Shown in pieces: positions 35,293 to 44,853 of a stretch of 64,000 nucleotides of DNA. Position 1 is the stretch's first letter; the number at the start of each line of letters is the position of its first letter. The notes beneath the pieces are model-generated. The model saw nothing but the letters and a program-made list of their open reading frames with translations, searched no databases and was not told the origin of the DNA. The translations under genes and the position numbers were made by a program. Location of the stretch: NCBI RefSeq assembly GCF_004138485.1, contig NZ_RYEV01000004.1, positions 274,803-338,802 on the forward strand, written 5' to 3'. Source of the stretch: Peristeroidobacter soli. GTDB lineage: Bacteria; Pseudomonadota; Gammaproteobacteria; Steroidobacterales; Steroidobacteraceae.

Positions 35293-35892
35293 TTACTTCT
35301 TCTTCGGCGCGGTGGTTTCTTCGGCCGGCAGCGACTTGATGGACTCGCCGGTCGCATCCTTCGGCGGCGCCGCCTTCTGCTGAGTCACCGGCTGGCCGAC
35401 CACGAACGGAATCGAGAAGGTCCGGTTCAGGCCCGAGCCTGCGATCTGCGTGTTCACCGAGGCGGTGATATAGAACACGCCGGTGCGATCCGGCAGGACG
35501 GAGATCTTGTGACGGTACGGCTTGTCCGCTTCCACCGACGTGAACGAGGCGGTCAAGGGCCCGGCGAGCGTGATGCCGTCCATGCCGGCCAGCGTCGCTT
35601 CCATCGAATCGACGCCGGCGCTCGGAATGAACGCGATATCGAGCTCGGTCGGCACGCCGAGCGTCGGCTTGCCGCTGAACTCATAACGGATGTTCACGGC
35701 CGCGCCCGGCTTGCCGTCGCCCACCGCTCTGGCGAACGTGGCGGTCTCATCCTTCGGAGCCGCTGCCACCGGCTTGGTCGGTGCCTTGGCGGGCGCCGCC
35801 GCTTCGGGCTCGGGCTCGGAGCTGCAGGCCCCCAACAGGGCCAGCGTGGCCACCGGAATACACACCAGCAAACGCCGCGGTGAAAGCTTCAT
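35293..35892 (-). CDS. Predicted lipoprotein of unknown function
   Basis: About 199 residues. N-terminal MKLSPRRLLVCIPVATLALLGAC is a lipoprotein signal with lipobox LGAC. A Pro/Ala-rich linker (about 24-47) leads to a beta-rich domain with FSGKPTLGVPTELDIAF, then a Lys-rich tail. No known domain recognised. Starting at 35901 adds three residues. It is probably outer-membrane anchored and lies 42 bases downstream of a metallopeptidase lipoprotein gene on the same strand. Confidence 0.72.
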   Translation of the reverse strand: MKLSPRRLLVCIPVATLALLGACSSEPEPEAAAPAKAPTKPVAAAPKDETATFARAVGDGKPGAAVNIRYEFSGKPTLGVPTELDIAFIPSAGVDSMEATLAGMDGITLAGPLTASFTSVEADKPYRHKISVLPDRTGVFYITASVNTQIAGSGLNRTFSIPFVVGQPVTQQKAAPPKDATGESIKSLPAEETTAPKKK

Positions 35893-35943
35893 CCTGATCA
35901 TGCCTCTATTATGACGCGCTTCGGTCTCAACGCACGCGGTGGC

Positions 35944-37704
35944 TCAGAGTTCTTGAATGGTGATGTTCATGCAGCGCGGAGTCGTCACCAACGGATTGGT
36001 CGTGTCCGGATCGATCGTCTCGTAGGCGACCACCTCGATCACGTAAGTCCCCGCGGCGAGCAGTTGTTGCGAGATCGTCTCCTGACCTGAGACCTCGCTT
36101 CTGCCACTCGCCACAATCGTGCCGCGTAGATACACCTCGATGTCGGGATCGACAGCGGCGCCGGAACCGGCAACGGCTCCCGACGCCGCGCCGGTCGCCT
36201 GAATGTTCACCAGTCCACTGCTCGCCTTGACGTACCGCAGGAAGCGGCGGTTGCCGAGCTTGTTGCCGGCGCGCGAGCCGTTGGTGCTGCAAATGCCGGA
36301 GACGATCACGCCCGGAGTGATATCCGTGTACACGCTGGTGAAGCCGATGTCGTTGCCGCTATTTGTCTCATTCGCGCCGAACTCGCCGGTGCCGTTGATA
36401 TTCTCCAGCAGCAACAGGTTCCGAATATCGCCCGACGCGCTGGCATTGTTGGTGCGCAGTGCATTGGCAAACGAATAAATGCTGGTCAGCGCCGGCGTGC
36501 TCACTTCCTGGTTCGTCATGGCATTGAAAATGGGCGTGAATCCGAGCGCCACGTTGTCGCCCGATTCATTCGTGCCATCGAACACGTCCCAAAGGAACTT
36601 GCCGACCGAGCCTTCCGAGTACCATCCCGTCGCGCCGCCGGTATCTTCGCCGGTTTCCAGATTGAAACCGTGGTCCCGAGTGATGCCGGCGTAAGAATCG
36701 CGATACACCGGATCGTTCAGCGCCATCGCGCCGAACGCGTTGCCCCAGCCCTCGCCGAACGCGACACGCAGGTCGAGAAGATCGCCTGCGTTGTGCTCGC
36801 CGCCGATGGAATCGGAGCGGCTGAAACGGTCCTCGAAATAATGTCCGAATTCGTGCGCGATCACGTGCTGATCGAACTCGTCGGTATCGGCCAGGCCGCT
36901 GTCGAAGGCGCCGAGAATGTAAATGCCGTCGGGCAGCACCGCCGACGGGCTGCACTGATCGGTCGTGGAGCGAGTCTCGTCTCTGAAATAGAACGAGGTA
37001 CTGATGGCGCCGTCATCGGGGCAGATGATCGGGTCGCCATTCCCATCGACCACGTTGCGGTTGGTGGGATTCCAGTACAGGTTCAGATCTGGAAACTGCT
37101 GATTCGGCGCAGCGCCGCGGATGAGTTCCTTGGTTCGATACACCGTATCGAGAATCGCGAACGGCGCCGCTGCGCGCGTGCCGGTGTAGCTGGTGGTGCC
37201 CCAACCCGATGTCGCACGCAGATTCCGGGTCACCGCAGCGGTCCCGCTGTTGAAGGTGCTGCCATCCAGCGCATAGAGCGCAGCGGAGTCGCGGTTGTCG
37301 CGAACGGCGAAGTTCCAGATCGGCGCAGCACCGGTCTTTTGCATCTGGGCGCGCGCGCGAATGAACATGTTTGTATTCGCGTTGACGGTCAGCGTGTAGT
37401 CGCCATTGGCGTCGGTCGTCGTCGACGCGAGCACCGTCGAGCCGGACATCGCTTGCACCACCACTTCGCGAGCCGGCGATTCGACCGGCGTCGTATTCAA
37501 TCCCTGACCGAGCGTAGGCTGGAACGCCAGCCGGTCGAAGGTGATCCTGCCGCTGACCGTGACGGTCGCACCCGTGGGCGGAGGATTGGGATTGCCGCCG
37601 TTACCGCCGCCCACCGACCCGCCACCGCCGCCGCAGGCGGCCAGCACGGTGAACCCGGCCAGGGTGGTGAACAACCGGGCGAGACGGGAGAATTCCTGCG
37701 GCAT
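35944..37704 (-). CDS. Lipoprotein zinc metallopeptidase
   Basis: 586 residues from the ATG giving MPQEFSRLARLF. Lipobox LAAC is followed by a run of glycines and a Pro-rich linker. A carboxypeptidase-regulatory-like beta domain (about 45-130, with TTTDANGDYTLTVNANT) precedes a peptidase domain with HEFGHYFEDRFSR (HExxH zinc ligands) and FGEGWGNAFG, probably holding the third ligand Glu, as in M36/M4-like gluzincins. The C-terminus has a pre-peptidase-like beta domain ending CMNITIQEL. The frame is open 50 codons further upstream, but that part does not look like a signal sequence. Likely a surface or periplasmic protease. Confidence 0.82.
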   Translation of the reverse strand: MPQEFSRLARLFTTLAGFTVLAACGGGGGSVGGGNGGNPNPPPTGATVTVSGRITFDRLAFQPTLGQGLNTTPVESPAREVVVQAMSGSTVLASTTTDANGDYTLTVNANTNMFIRARAQMQKTGAAPIWNFAVRDNRDSAALYALDGSTFNSGTAAVTRNLRATSGWGTTSYTGTRAAAPFAILDTVYRTKELIRGAAPNQQFPDLNLYWNPTNRNVVDGNGDPIICPDDGAISTSFYFRDETRSTTDQCSPSAVLPDGIYILGAFDSGLADTDEFDQHVIAHEFGHYFEDRFSRSDSIGGEHNAGDLLDLRVAFGEGWGNAFGAMALNDPVYRDSYAGITRDHGFNLETGEDTGGATGWYSEGSVGKFLWDVFDGTNESGDNVALGFTPIFNAMTNQEVSTPALTSIYSFANALRTNNASASGDIRNLLLLENINGTGEFGANETNSGNDIGFTSVYTDITPGVIVSGICSTNGSRAGNKLGNRRFLRYVKASSGLVNIQATGAASGAVAGSGAAVDPDIEVYLRGTIVASGRSEVSGQETISQQLLAAGTYVIEVVAYETIDPDTTNPLVTTPRCMNITIQEL

Positions 37705-37884
37705 TTGTTCGGTACTCGAGCGCCCCTTGAGGGGGCGGATATTTGCACTGCTGTGAACGATTCGGCGCCGACCTGTCAGCGCGGGGACGCTATCACAGCG
37801 TCCGAACAGCAAAAAGTCGATGCGTTCGCATTCCCGATTGACGCAACGATGCATCTGTGACGGGCAGCGACATTCAGCAGGCGT

Positions 37885-38874
37885 TCAGCGCAAATCGAGC
37901 GGCCCCTCGGCAATCGCGCCCAGCTGCTCGCGCAACGACAGCACCTGGTTCTCCCAATAACGCGGCTCGATGAACCAGGGGAAGGCAGCCGGAAACGCCG
38001 GATCGGACCAGCGCCGCGCGAGCCAGGCGGAATAATGAATCATGCGCAGCGTGCGCAGGCTCTCGACCAGCACCAGCTCGCGATAGTCGAAATCGGAGAA
38101 CTGCGAATAGCCCTCGAGCAACTGTGACAATTGCTCGCCCATGTCAGCGCGGTTCCCGGACAGCAGCATCCACAGATCCTGGATGGCCGGCCCGGTCATG
38201 CAATCGTCCAGATCCACGAAGTGCGGACCATCGTCGGTCCACAGCACGTTGCCGCGATGACAATCGCCATGCAGCCGCAGTTCCGCCACGCCGTGCGCGC
38301 TCTGAAATGTTTCATTCACCGCATCGAGCAGATCGTTGGTCAGCGAGTCGTAGGCCGTTTCCAGATGCGAGGGGATCCAGCCGTTGTTCAGCAGGAATTC
38401 ACAGGACTGTTCGCCCATGCGCTCGATGTCGATGCGCTCGCGATGACGAAAGCGCTGCCGGCGACCGACCATGTGGATGCGTCCGAGGAACCGCCCCATC
38501 CATTCGCGCTCGGTCGCCGAACCGAGCTCCGGCCAGCGGCCGCCGCGACGTTCGAACAATGCGAAGCGAAAGCCTTCGTACTCGAACAGCGTGCGTCCGT
38601 CTCGCACCAGCGGCGGCACCACCGGCACTTCGGCCGCGGCCAGCTCCAGCGCGAAGCCATGCTCTTCATGAATCGCGGCATCGGACCAGCGCCCCGGCCG
38701 ATAGAACTTCGCGATCAGCGGCGCGCCCTGCTCGATGCCCACCTGATAGACACGATTCTCGTAACTGTTCAGTGCCAGAATGCGGCGGTCGGAATCGCGA
38801 CCGAGCGATTCCACGGCGGCAATGATCACGTCGGGCGTCAATCGGTCGTACGGGTGCGGATCGGGTCTGGGCAT
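37885..38874 (-). CDS. srkA: Stress response Ser/Thr kinase SrkA (YihE)
   Basis: 329 residues, the usual length. APH-like kinase fold: NSYENRVYQVG near the N-terminus, catalytic loop RLHGDCHRGNVLW, metal-binding PHFVDLDD, and the LVESLRTLRMIHYSAWLARRW segment typical of SrkA/YihE. In E. coli it protects cells from stress-induced death. Stands alone and diverges from galE across about 150 bases. Confidence 0.9.
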   Translation of the reverse strand: MPRPDPHPYDRLTPDVIIAAVESLGRDSDRRILALNSYENRVYQVGIEQGAPLIAKFYRPGRWSDAAIHEEHGFALELAAAEVPVVPPLVRDGRTLFEYEGFRFALFERRGGRWPELGSATEREWMGRFLGRIHMVGRRQRFRHRERIDIERMGEQSCEFLLNNGWIPSHLETAYDSLTNDLLDAVNETFQSAHGVAELRLHGDCHRGNVLWTDDGPHFVDLDDCMTGPAIQDLWMLLSGNRADMGEQLSQLLEGYSQFSDFDYRELVLVESLRTLRMIHYSAWLARRWSDPAFPAAFPWFIEPRYWENQVLSLREQLGAIAEGPLDLR

Positions 38875-39027
38875 GTCACACGGGGCGTGGGCTCGAGGCC
38901 GCCAATGGTGACTGGCCGGAGGGATCCGCGTCCATCGCAGAATGTCTGGTACAAGCGACGCCTACGACGCGGATGGCAGCTGCTAGAATCGGCATCAACG
39001 TTCTCATCAACGGATCGACATTCACCT

Positions 39028-40023
39028 ATGACCATCCTCGTCACCGGCGGCGCCGGCTACATCGGCAGTCACGTGGTTCGGCAGCTCGGCGAACGTCAGG
39101 AGAAGGTGGTCGTGCTCGACAACCTCTCGACCGGATTCCGCTCGGCGGTGTTGCACGGTGAGCTGGTGGTCGGCGACACGGGCGATCGCGAGCTGGTCAG
39201 CCGCATCCTGCGCGAGCATCGCATCGAAACCGTGATGCACTTCGCAGCCAACACCATCGTGCCGGAGTCGGTGTCCAATCCGCTCAAGTACTACAGCAAC
39301 AACACCTGCTCGACGCGCAACCTGCTGCAAGGCTGTCAGGAAACCGGCGTCAAACATTTCGTGTTCTCCTCGACCGCCGCGGTGTACGGCATTCCGGTCG
39401 GCGGCCTCGCCGCCGAGGACAGCCCGACTCAGCCGATCAATCCCTACGGCACCTCGAAGCTGATGAGCGAATGGATGCTGCGTGACCTCGCCGCCGCCAC
39501 TGCGCTGCGCTACGTGGCCCTGCGTTACTTCAATGTCGCCGGCTGCGACCCGGGGCAGCGGATCGGTCAATCGACCCTCAAGGCCACGCTGCTCACCAAG
39601 GTGGCGGCCGAAACGGCGGTCGGCAAACGTCCGCACATTTCGATTTTCGGCACCGACTATCCGACGCCCGACGGCACCGGCGTACGTGATTACATCCACG
39701 TCGAGGACCTGGCGAGCGCGCATCTGAAGGCGCTCGACTACCTGCGCGCGAACGGCGCGTCGGTGACGCTCAATTGTGGCTACGGGCATGGATACAGCGT
39801 CCGCGAGGTGATCTCGACCATGGATCGCATCACGGGCCAGCCGCTGAAGACCGTCGAGGAACCGCGCCGGGCCGGCGACCCGCCCTCGTTGATCGCCAAG
39901 GCGCAACGCGTCCGCGACTTGCTGGGCTGGGTGCCACAGCACGACGACCTCGACGCCATCGTCCGCTCGCAGCTGGCCTGGGAGCGCCGCCTGCAACAGG
40001 AACCGGGCTTGCAGAAGAACTGA
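39028..40023 (+). CDS. galE: UDP-glucose 4-epimerase
   Basis: 331 residues. NAD-binding TGGAGYIGSHVVRQLG at the N-terminus, SSTAAVYG and the catalytic Tyr/Lys in NPYGTSKLMSE, RYFNVAGCDP and GTGVRDYIHVEDLASAH are diagnostic for GalE. It interconverts UDP-glucose and UDP-galactose, supplying surface glycan synthesis and galactose use. The ATG at 39028 follows ATTCACCT with no strong ribosome-binding site; the open frame continuing far upstream runs antisense through srkA and is not coding. Confidence 0.93.
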   Translation: MTILVTGGAGYIGSHVVRQLGERQEKVVVLDNLSTGFRSAVLHGELVVGDTGDRELVSRILREHRIETVMHFAANTIVPESVSNPLKYYSNNTCSTRNLLQGCQETGVKHFVFSSTAAVYGIPVGGLAAEDSPTQPINPYGTSKLMSEWMLRDLAAATALRYVALRYFNVAGCDPGQRIGQSTLKATLLTKVAAETAVGKRPHISIFGTDYPTPDGTGVRDYIHVEDLASAHLKALDYLRANGASVTLNCGYGHGYSVREVISTMDRITGQPLKTVEEPRRAGDPPSLIAKAQRVRDLLGWVPQHDDLDAIVRSQLAWERRLQQEPGLQKN

Positions 40024-40179
40024 CCTCGCCAGGCTCGCGATCTGAGGCGGTGGCTGAAGCCGGCATGAGACCGGCCCTGCCCCCGCCCCTGAGATCGGCC
40101 CGGCAATGACCCGGATACGTCGCCCTTTGGCTGCACTTCCCGCGCAATGCGGTACTTCCGAGCGCTAGAATCCGCCCCC

Positions 40180-41634
40180 ATGCGTCTGCCACGCCCGAGC
40201 TCCCTGAACAGCCTGATGCTGACCGGTTTCGCACTGGTTTCCATCCCGCTGCTGCTCGGGGTGGTCATTGCCGCGACCAAGGTCCGGAAGCTGTCGGAGG
40301 AAAGCGCGACCCTGGTCCGCAGCGGCGTGCAGACCACGCATTACACCCAGCAGCTGTTCCAGCAGATCGCGCCCATCGAGCGCAGCGCCAAGCTGTATCA
40401 GGTGCTGAACGATCCGGGCCTGCTCGAGGTTTACGGCGACAGCCGCGAACGGCTGCTAGCGACGCTCAAGAGCATCGAAACGACCGCGGCCGACCAGGAG
40501 CATGCGGTGCAGCTGCGAGCCATCCGCAATTCGCTCCGGCGCATCGACGCAGCCCTGCTTTCGCCGATCCCGCCGGCGCCGGAGGTGATCCGGGACGCGG
40601 TGGAGGCCATCCAGCCCATGTGGCAGGCGGCATTCGCGTTGTCGGCGGCCACCGGCGAGCAGGTCGAGACCGGTCTGTCACGGCTGCAGCAGTCGACCTC
40701 CGACACCCAGAAATATCTGTTCTGGCAGTCGGCGGTGCTGATCCTGCTGACCGCGATGCTGGTGGGCGTGTTTACGTTCCTGCTGATGCGTCCGATCCGC
40801 CAGATCGACATCGCGATCAGCCAGCTCGGCAAGGGCACGTTCTCCAAGTCGATCGCCGTGCGCGGCCCGGTGGACCTGGTGAACCTGGGCCGGCAGCTGG
40901 AGTGGCTGCGCGTGCGTTTGCTCGAGCTGGCGCAGGAACGCAATCGATTCCTGCGACATATGTCGCATGAGTTGAAGACGCCGCTTGCCAGTATTCGCGA
41001 AGGCACGGAACTGCTGATGGATGGCGCGGTCGGTGAACTGGACAGCGCGCAGCGGGAGGTCACCACCATCCTGCGCGACAACGGCATCAAGCTGCAGCAG
41101 CTGATCGAGAACCTGCTGGAGTTCAGTGCCTGGCAGGCGCGGCACGCGGGCCTGGAGATTTCCGAGTTCCGGCTGCGGCCGCTGATCAAATCGGCGCTGG
41201 AGACGCATCAGCTGACGCTGCTCGCGCAGCGGGTGCATCTGGATCTGAAAGTACAAGACATCGAGCTGCACGCGGACCGCGCCAAGCTCAAGCTGATTCT
41301 GGATAACTTGCTGTCGAACGCGCTCAAATACAGCCCCCGGGGCGGGACCATCTTCATTCATGCCAAAGCGGACAAGGATCAACTGGTGCTCGACGTGGCC
41401 GATACCGGCCCCGGCATCTCCAAGGAAGAGCGCTCCGCGATTTTCGATGCCTTCTATTCCGGCAGCGCGCCGGTCTCCGGCCATCTCAAGGGCACCGGCA
41501 TCGGCCTGTCGGTGGTCTCCGAATTCGTGCAGGCGCACGGCGGCTCGATCGAGATTCTCGACGGCCTGTTTCCCGGCGCCCATTTCCGCGTCCGGCTGCC
41601 TCTGGCACCCGCGCTCGAAGGCGAGCCGGCATAG
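40180..41634 (+). CDS. glrK: Sensor histidine kinase, GlrK/QseE type
   Basis: 484 residues. Two membrane helices (about 10-30 and 178-200) bracket a periplasmic helical domain of about 150 residues. Then HAMP, dimerisation/phosphoacceptor helix FLRHMSHELKTPLASIREG, N-box LDNLLSNALKYSP, G1 DTGPGISKEE and G2 GTGIGLSVV. It is followed by a small lipoprotein gene and a sigma-54 response regulator gene, the same order as glrK-glrL/yfhG(qseG)-glrR in enterobacteria. Expected to phosphorylate that regulator in response to envelope cues. Confidence 0.9.
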   Translation: MRLPRPSSLNSLMLTGFALVSIPLLLGVVIAATKVRKLSEESATLVRSGVQTTHYTQQLFQQIAPIERSAKLYQVLNDPGLLEVYGDSRERLLATLKSIETTAADQEHAVQLRAIRNSLRRIDAALLSPIPPAPEVIRDAVEAIQPMWQAAFALSAATGEQVETGLSRLQQSTSDTQKYLFWQSAVLILLTAMLVGVFTFLLMRPIRQIDIAISQLGKGTFSKSIAVRGPVDLVNLGRQLEWLRVRLLELAQERNRFLRHMSHELKTPLASIREGTELLMDGAVGELDSAQREVTTILRDNGIKLQQLIENLLEFSAWQARHAGLEISEFRLRPLIKSALETHQLTLLAQRVHLDLKVQDIELHADRAKLKLILDNLLSNALKYSPRGGTIFIHAKADKDQLVLDVADTGPGISKEERSAIFDAFYSGSAPVSGHLKGTGIGLSVVSEFVQAHGGSIEILDGLFPGAHFRVRLPLAPALEGEPA

Positions 41635-41640
41635 CGGCGC

Positions 41641-42321
41641 ATGATGAAACTCACTCCGAGCATTGGATTGCTGTCCGTGTGTGCCGTGGCGCTGCTGTTG
41701 CAGGGCTGCGAGCTCGCCGAACAGTTCCGCCGGCAGGAAACGAACAACGCGGCGTCGACCGCGCCGGCCACGCCCGCTCCCGCGAGCGGCAATACGCCCG
41801 CCTATCTGGACATCATGAATGGCCTGAGCACGCCGGATCCGGCGCGCCAGGCGGATTTGTTTTATGAAGTCGAGCGCGAATACACCCGCGCGCCGACGAC
41901 GGCCAGCACCCTGAGATATGCCGTTGCCCTGGTCACGCCCGGCCATCCCGCAAGTAGTCCCTCGGAGGGCAAACGTTTGCTGGAAACGCTGCTGGCCACC
42001 CCGGAGCGGCTCACTCAGGATGAGCGGACGCTGGCCTCGGTATTGCTGCATGAAACAGATGTTAGATTGAAACTCGAGGCTGAAAATCGTCGGTTGCTTG
42101 CGACACTCGACGACCGTAGCCGGTCGCAGGCAAACTCGGACAAGCGCATTCAGGCGCAGATCGAAGAGAACGCACGTTTGCGCCGTGCCCTCGCCGAAGC
42201 CCAGCAGAAGCTGGACGCGATCAAAGAAATCGAGAGGTCTATCATTGAACGCAGTCCCACGCCCCCTGGCAATCGCGATGCCGCCCCAAGTGAAACGCAA
42301 AGCCCGCCTGCTAGTCGTTGA
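41641..42321 (+). CDS. QseG/YfhG-like lipoprotein of the GlrK/GlrR system
   Basis: 226 residues. Lipoprotein signal with lipobox LQGC, a disordered Ala/Pro/Thr linker, a central helical domain (about 50-130), then a coiled coil (about 140-200, LKLEAENRRLLATLDD and ARLRRALAEAQQKLDAI). By position and architecture it corresponds to QseG/YfhG, which modulates the partner kinase. It begins 6 bases after the kinase stop and its last 44 bases overlap the regulator gene in another frame. Confidence 0.84.
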   Translation: MMKLTPSIGLLSVCAVALLLQGCELAEQFRRQETNNAASTAPATPAPASGNTPAYLDIMNGLSTPDPARQADLFYEVEREYTRAPTTASTLRYAVALVTPGHPASSPSEGKRLLETLLATPERLTQDERTLASVLLHETDVRLKLEAENRRLLATLDDRSRSQANSDKRIQAQIEENARLRRALAEAQQKLDAIKEIERSIIERSPTPPGNRDAAPSETQSPPASR

Positions 42322-43627
42322 CGACGATCCGGGGCTGCTCCGGCTGCTCACGATTCGTCTGCGCGCCGAGAACTACGAAGTCGACGCGGTTGAAAGCGCC
42401 GCCGCGGCGCTCGCCGCCCTGGCTCGGGTCCGGCCGGATCTGGTGATCACCGATCTGCGCATGGATCAAATGGACGGCATCGGCCTGCTGAAGGAAATCC
42501 AGAGCCGGGCCCCCGGGCTGCGCGTCATCATCCTCACCGCCCACGGCACGATTCCCGATGCGGTGCAGGCGACCCAGAGCGGCGCATTCGCCTTCCTCAC
42601 CAAGCCGGTCGACAAACAGGAACTGCTCGATCAGGTGCAGAAGGCCCTCAAGGTCTCCGGCTTCGCCGACACCACCGAAGACTGGCGCAGCGAGCTCATC
42701 ACGCGCAGCGCGGTGATGGAAGAGCGCATGGCGCAGGCTCACATGGTGGCCGGCACCGACGCGCGCGTCATGATCACGGGCGAGAGCGGCACCGGCAAGG
42801 AACTGCTCGCTCGCGCCATTCACAAGGCCAGCCCGCGTCGCAATCGTCCGTTCGTGGCGATCAATTGCAGCGCCATGGCCGAGAATCTGCTCGAGAGCGA
42901 ACTGTTCGGTCACGTGAAGGGGGCCTTCACCGGCGCGATTCGCGAGCACCGCGGTTTGTTTCAAGCGGCCGACGGTGGCACGCTGCTGCTCGATGAGATC
43001 GGCGACATGCCGATGCGCCTGCAGGTGAAGCTGCTGCGCGTCCTGCAGGAAAACCAGGTGCGCCCGGTGGGCAGCACCGAAGCGACCACGGTCAACGTTC
43101 GTATCATCTCGGCGACCCACCGCGATCTGAAACAACTGATCATGGGCGGTCATTTCCGCGAGGATCTGTACTATCGCCTGAACGTCGTGCACATCGAAAT
43201 GCCGTCGCTCGCGAAGCGTCGCGAAGACGTGCCGCTGCTGGTGTCGCATTTCCTCGAGAAGGTCGCGCAGGAGACCGGCGAGCAACGTCACATCTATGCG
43301 CCGGAAGCGGTCGAGTTGCTGGTCAGCGCCGATTGGCCGGGCAACGTGCGTCAGCTCGAGAACGTCGTGCGCCAGAACGTCGCGCTCGCCACGAGCCCGA
43401 TCATCAGCGCGGAGCTGGTGCAGGCGGCGCTCGGCGGCGGCCCGACCCGCCTGCCCTCGTTCGATGAGGCGCGCGATGAGTTCACGCGCAACTATCTGTC
43501 ACAGATCCTGCAGATCACCGGCGGCAACGTGAGTCAGGCCGCGCGCCTGGCGAAACGCAATCGCACGGACTTCTACAAACTGCTCGCGCGTCATCAGCTG
43601 ACGCCGGAAGATTTCAAGCAGCGTTGA
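42278..43627 (+). CDS. glrR: Sigma-54-dependent response regulator, GlrR/QseF type
   Basis: 449 residues, close to the 444 of E. coli GlrR. Receiver domain: LLVVDDDPGLLRLL, phosphoacceptor Asp in DLVITDLRMDQMDG, LTAHG, FLTKPVDK. AAA+ domain: Walker A GESGTGKELLARA, sigma-54 loop VKGAFTGA, LLLDEIGDMP. C-terminal Fis-type helix-turn-helix (ITGGNVSQAARLAKRNRTDFY). The ATG at 42278 lies inside the lipoprotein gene (44-base overlap), suggesting translational coupling; TTG 42245 is less likely. It should activate sigma-54 promoters when phosphorylated by the upstream kinase. Confidence 0.9.
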   Translation: MPPQVKRKARLLVVDDDPGLLRLLTIRLRAENYEVDAVESAAAALAALARVRPDLVITDLRMDQMDGIGLLKEIQSRAPGLRVIILTAHGTIPDAVQATQSGAFAFLTKPVDKQELLDQVQKALKVSGFADTTEDWRSELITRSAVMEERMAQAHMVAGTDARVMITGESGTGKELLARAIHKASPRRNRPFVAINCSAMAENLLESELFGHVKGAFTGAIREHRGLFQAADGGTLLLDEIGDMPMRLQVKLLRVLQENQVRPVGSTEATTVNVRIISATHRDLKQLIMGGHFREDLYYRLNVVHIEMPSLAKRREDVPLLVSHFLEKVAQETGEQRHIYAPEAVELLVSADWPGNVRQLENVVRQNVALATSPIISAELVQAALGGGPTRLPSFDEARDEFTRNYLSQILQITGGNVSQAARLAKRNRTDFYKLLARHQLTPEDFKQR

Positions 43628-43634
43628 TGCTCAC

Positions 43635-43658
43635 AGGGGCTGCCTTCGGGTGGCCCCT
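43635..43658. terminator. Bidirectional terminator-like hairpin with UUCG loop
   Basis: AGGGGCTGCC-TTCG-GGTGGCCCCT forms a 10-bp stem (two G-U wobbles) capped by the very stable C(UUCG)G tetraloop. It lies precisely between the convergent stops of glrR and the sugar dehydrogenase gene. Confidence 0.6.
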
Positions 43659-44815
43659 CATTCCGCCGGCGCCACGCAGATCAGTTGCCCTTTCGGGCTG
43701 TCCGTGAGCACATATAACAATCCATCCGGCCCGGTTCTCACATCCCGAATGCGCTGATTCAGCTGCTCCAGCAGGCGCTCTTTGTGGACCACCTTGTCGC
43801 CGTCCAGTTGCAGCCGCTCGACCATCCCATACAAACCGCCGGCAAACGCCTGCCCGCGCCATTTCGGGAACCGCTCGCCCGTATAGAACGTGAGCCCGCT
43901 GGTGCCGATCGAAGGCACCCAGTAGTACACCGGCGGCTCGATCCCCACGCGCTCCTGGCCGACGCCGACCTTGTCGCCGTTATAAGCAATGCCATACGTC
44001 ACGAGCGGCCAGCCGTAGTTCGCCCCGGCCTTCACGTGATTCAACTCATCGCCGCCCTTCGGGCCATGCTCCGTGATCCACAGCTCACCTGTGTCCGGAT
44101 GCAGCGCCGCGCCCTGCACGTTGCGATGCCCGTATGACCAGATCTCCGGCTGCGCGCCCGGCACCAGCAGAAATGGATTGTCCGGCGCCGCGCCGCCCTC
44201 GGGCTTCAGGTGCACGATCTTGCCAAAGTGAGTTTCCAGATCCTGCGCGCGAACCGCGAAATGCTTCAGCTGCCGTTCGCCCAATGTCACGAACAATGAG
44301 CCGTCGCGTGCAAACACCAGTCGCGAGCCGAAGTGGCCCGAGCTGTCGACCGCCGGCGTCTGACGAAAAATCACATTGAGATCGGTCAGGCCCTGCGGCC
44401 CCAGCTTCGCTCGCGCCACCGAGGTGCCGTTGCCGCCGTCGCGCGGTTCCGAATAGGAAAAATAGATCCAGCGCGAGGTCTGGAAGTCCGGCGCGAGCGC
44501 CACGTCGAGCAGTCCGCCCTGCCCGGCCGCCGCCACCTTGGGCACGCCCGGTAATGGCGCTGAAATATTTCCTTTCGCATCGATGATGCGCAGGCGCCCC
44601 GGCCGCTCCGTGACCAGAAACTTCCCCTCCGGGAGAAACGCCATGCCCCACGGATGCTCGAGCCCGCCGGCGACCGTGGTCACACGCAGCTTATGTAACT
44701 CCGAGTCGAATATTCGTTCGTCGTCGGCACTGGCGACAGCGGCCGAGCATACGAACGTCAGGACGATTCCCGTCCGGCTAACGAAGCTTTTAAGCTGTGT
44801 CAGGATCGCTGGCAT
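43658..44815 (-). CDS. PQQ-dependent aldose sugar dehydrogenase (YliI/Asd type)
   Basis: 385 residues from the ATG at 44815. Signal peptide (VLTFVCSAAVASA). Beta-propeller soluble glucose dehydrogenase-like protein: GGLEHPWGMAFLPEG, VTERPGRLRI, GQGGLLDVALAPDF, and SYGHRNVQGAALHPD with the catalytic His, then ITEHGPKGGDELN. Oxidises aldoses in the periplasm using PQQ; no pqq genes in the window. The ATG 36 bases further upstream would leave only 2 bases before the divergent DUF218 gene, so the downstream ATG is preferred. Confidence 0.87.
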   Translation of the reverse strand: MPAILTQLKSFVSRTGIVLTFVCSAAVASADDERIFDSELHKLRVTTVAGGLEHPWGMAFLPEGKFLVTERPGRLRIIDAKGNISAPLPGVPKVAAAGQGGLLDVALAPDFQTSRWIYFSYSEPRDGGNGTSVARAKLGPQGLTDLNVIFRQTPAVDSSGHFGSRLVFARDGSLFVTLGERQLKHFAVRAQDLETHFGKIVHLKPEGGAAPDNPFLLVPGAQPEIWSYGHRNVQGAALHPDTGELWITEHGPKGGDELNHVKAGANYGWPLVTYGIAYNGDKVGVGQERVGIEPPVYYWVPSIGTSGLTFYTGERFPKWRGQAFAGGLYGMVERLQLDGDKVVHKERLLEQLNQRIRDVRTGPDGLLYVLTDSPKGQLICVAPAE

Positions 44816-44853
44816 AGAATTCCCGTACGCCCCACCAACCAAAGAACACAATT

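Noticed and set aside
38131..39027. In-frame upstream extension of galE by 299 codons
   Set aside because: It runs antisense to srkA; GalE begins exactly at its NAD-binding motif after ATG 39028.
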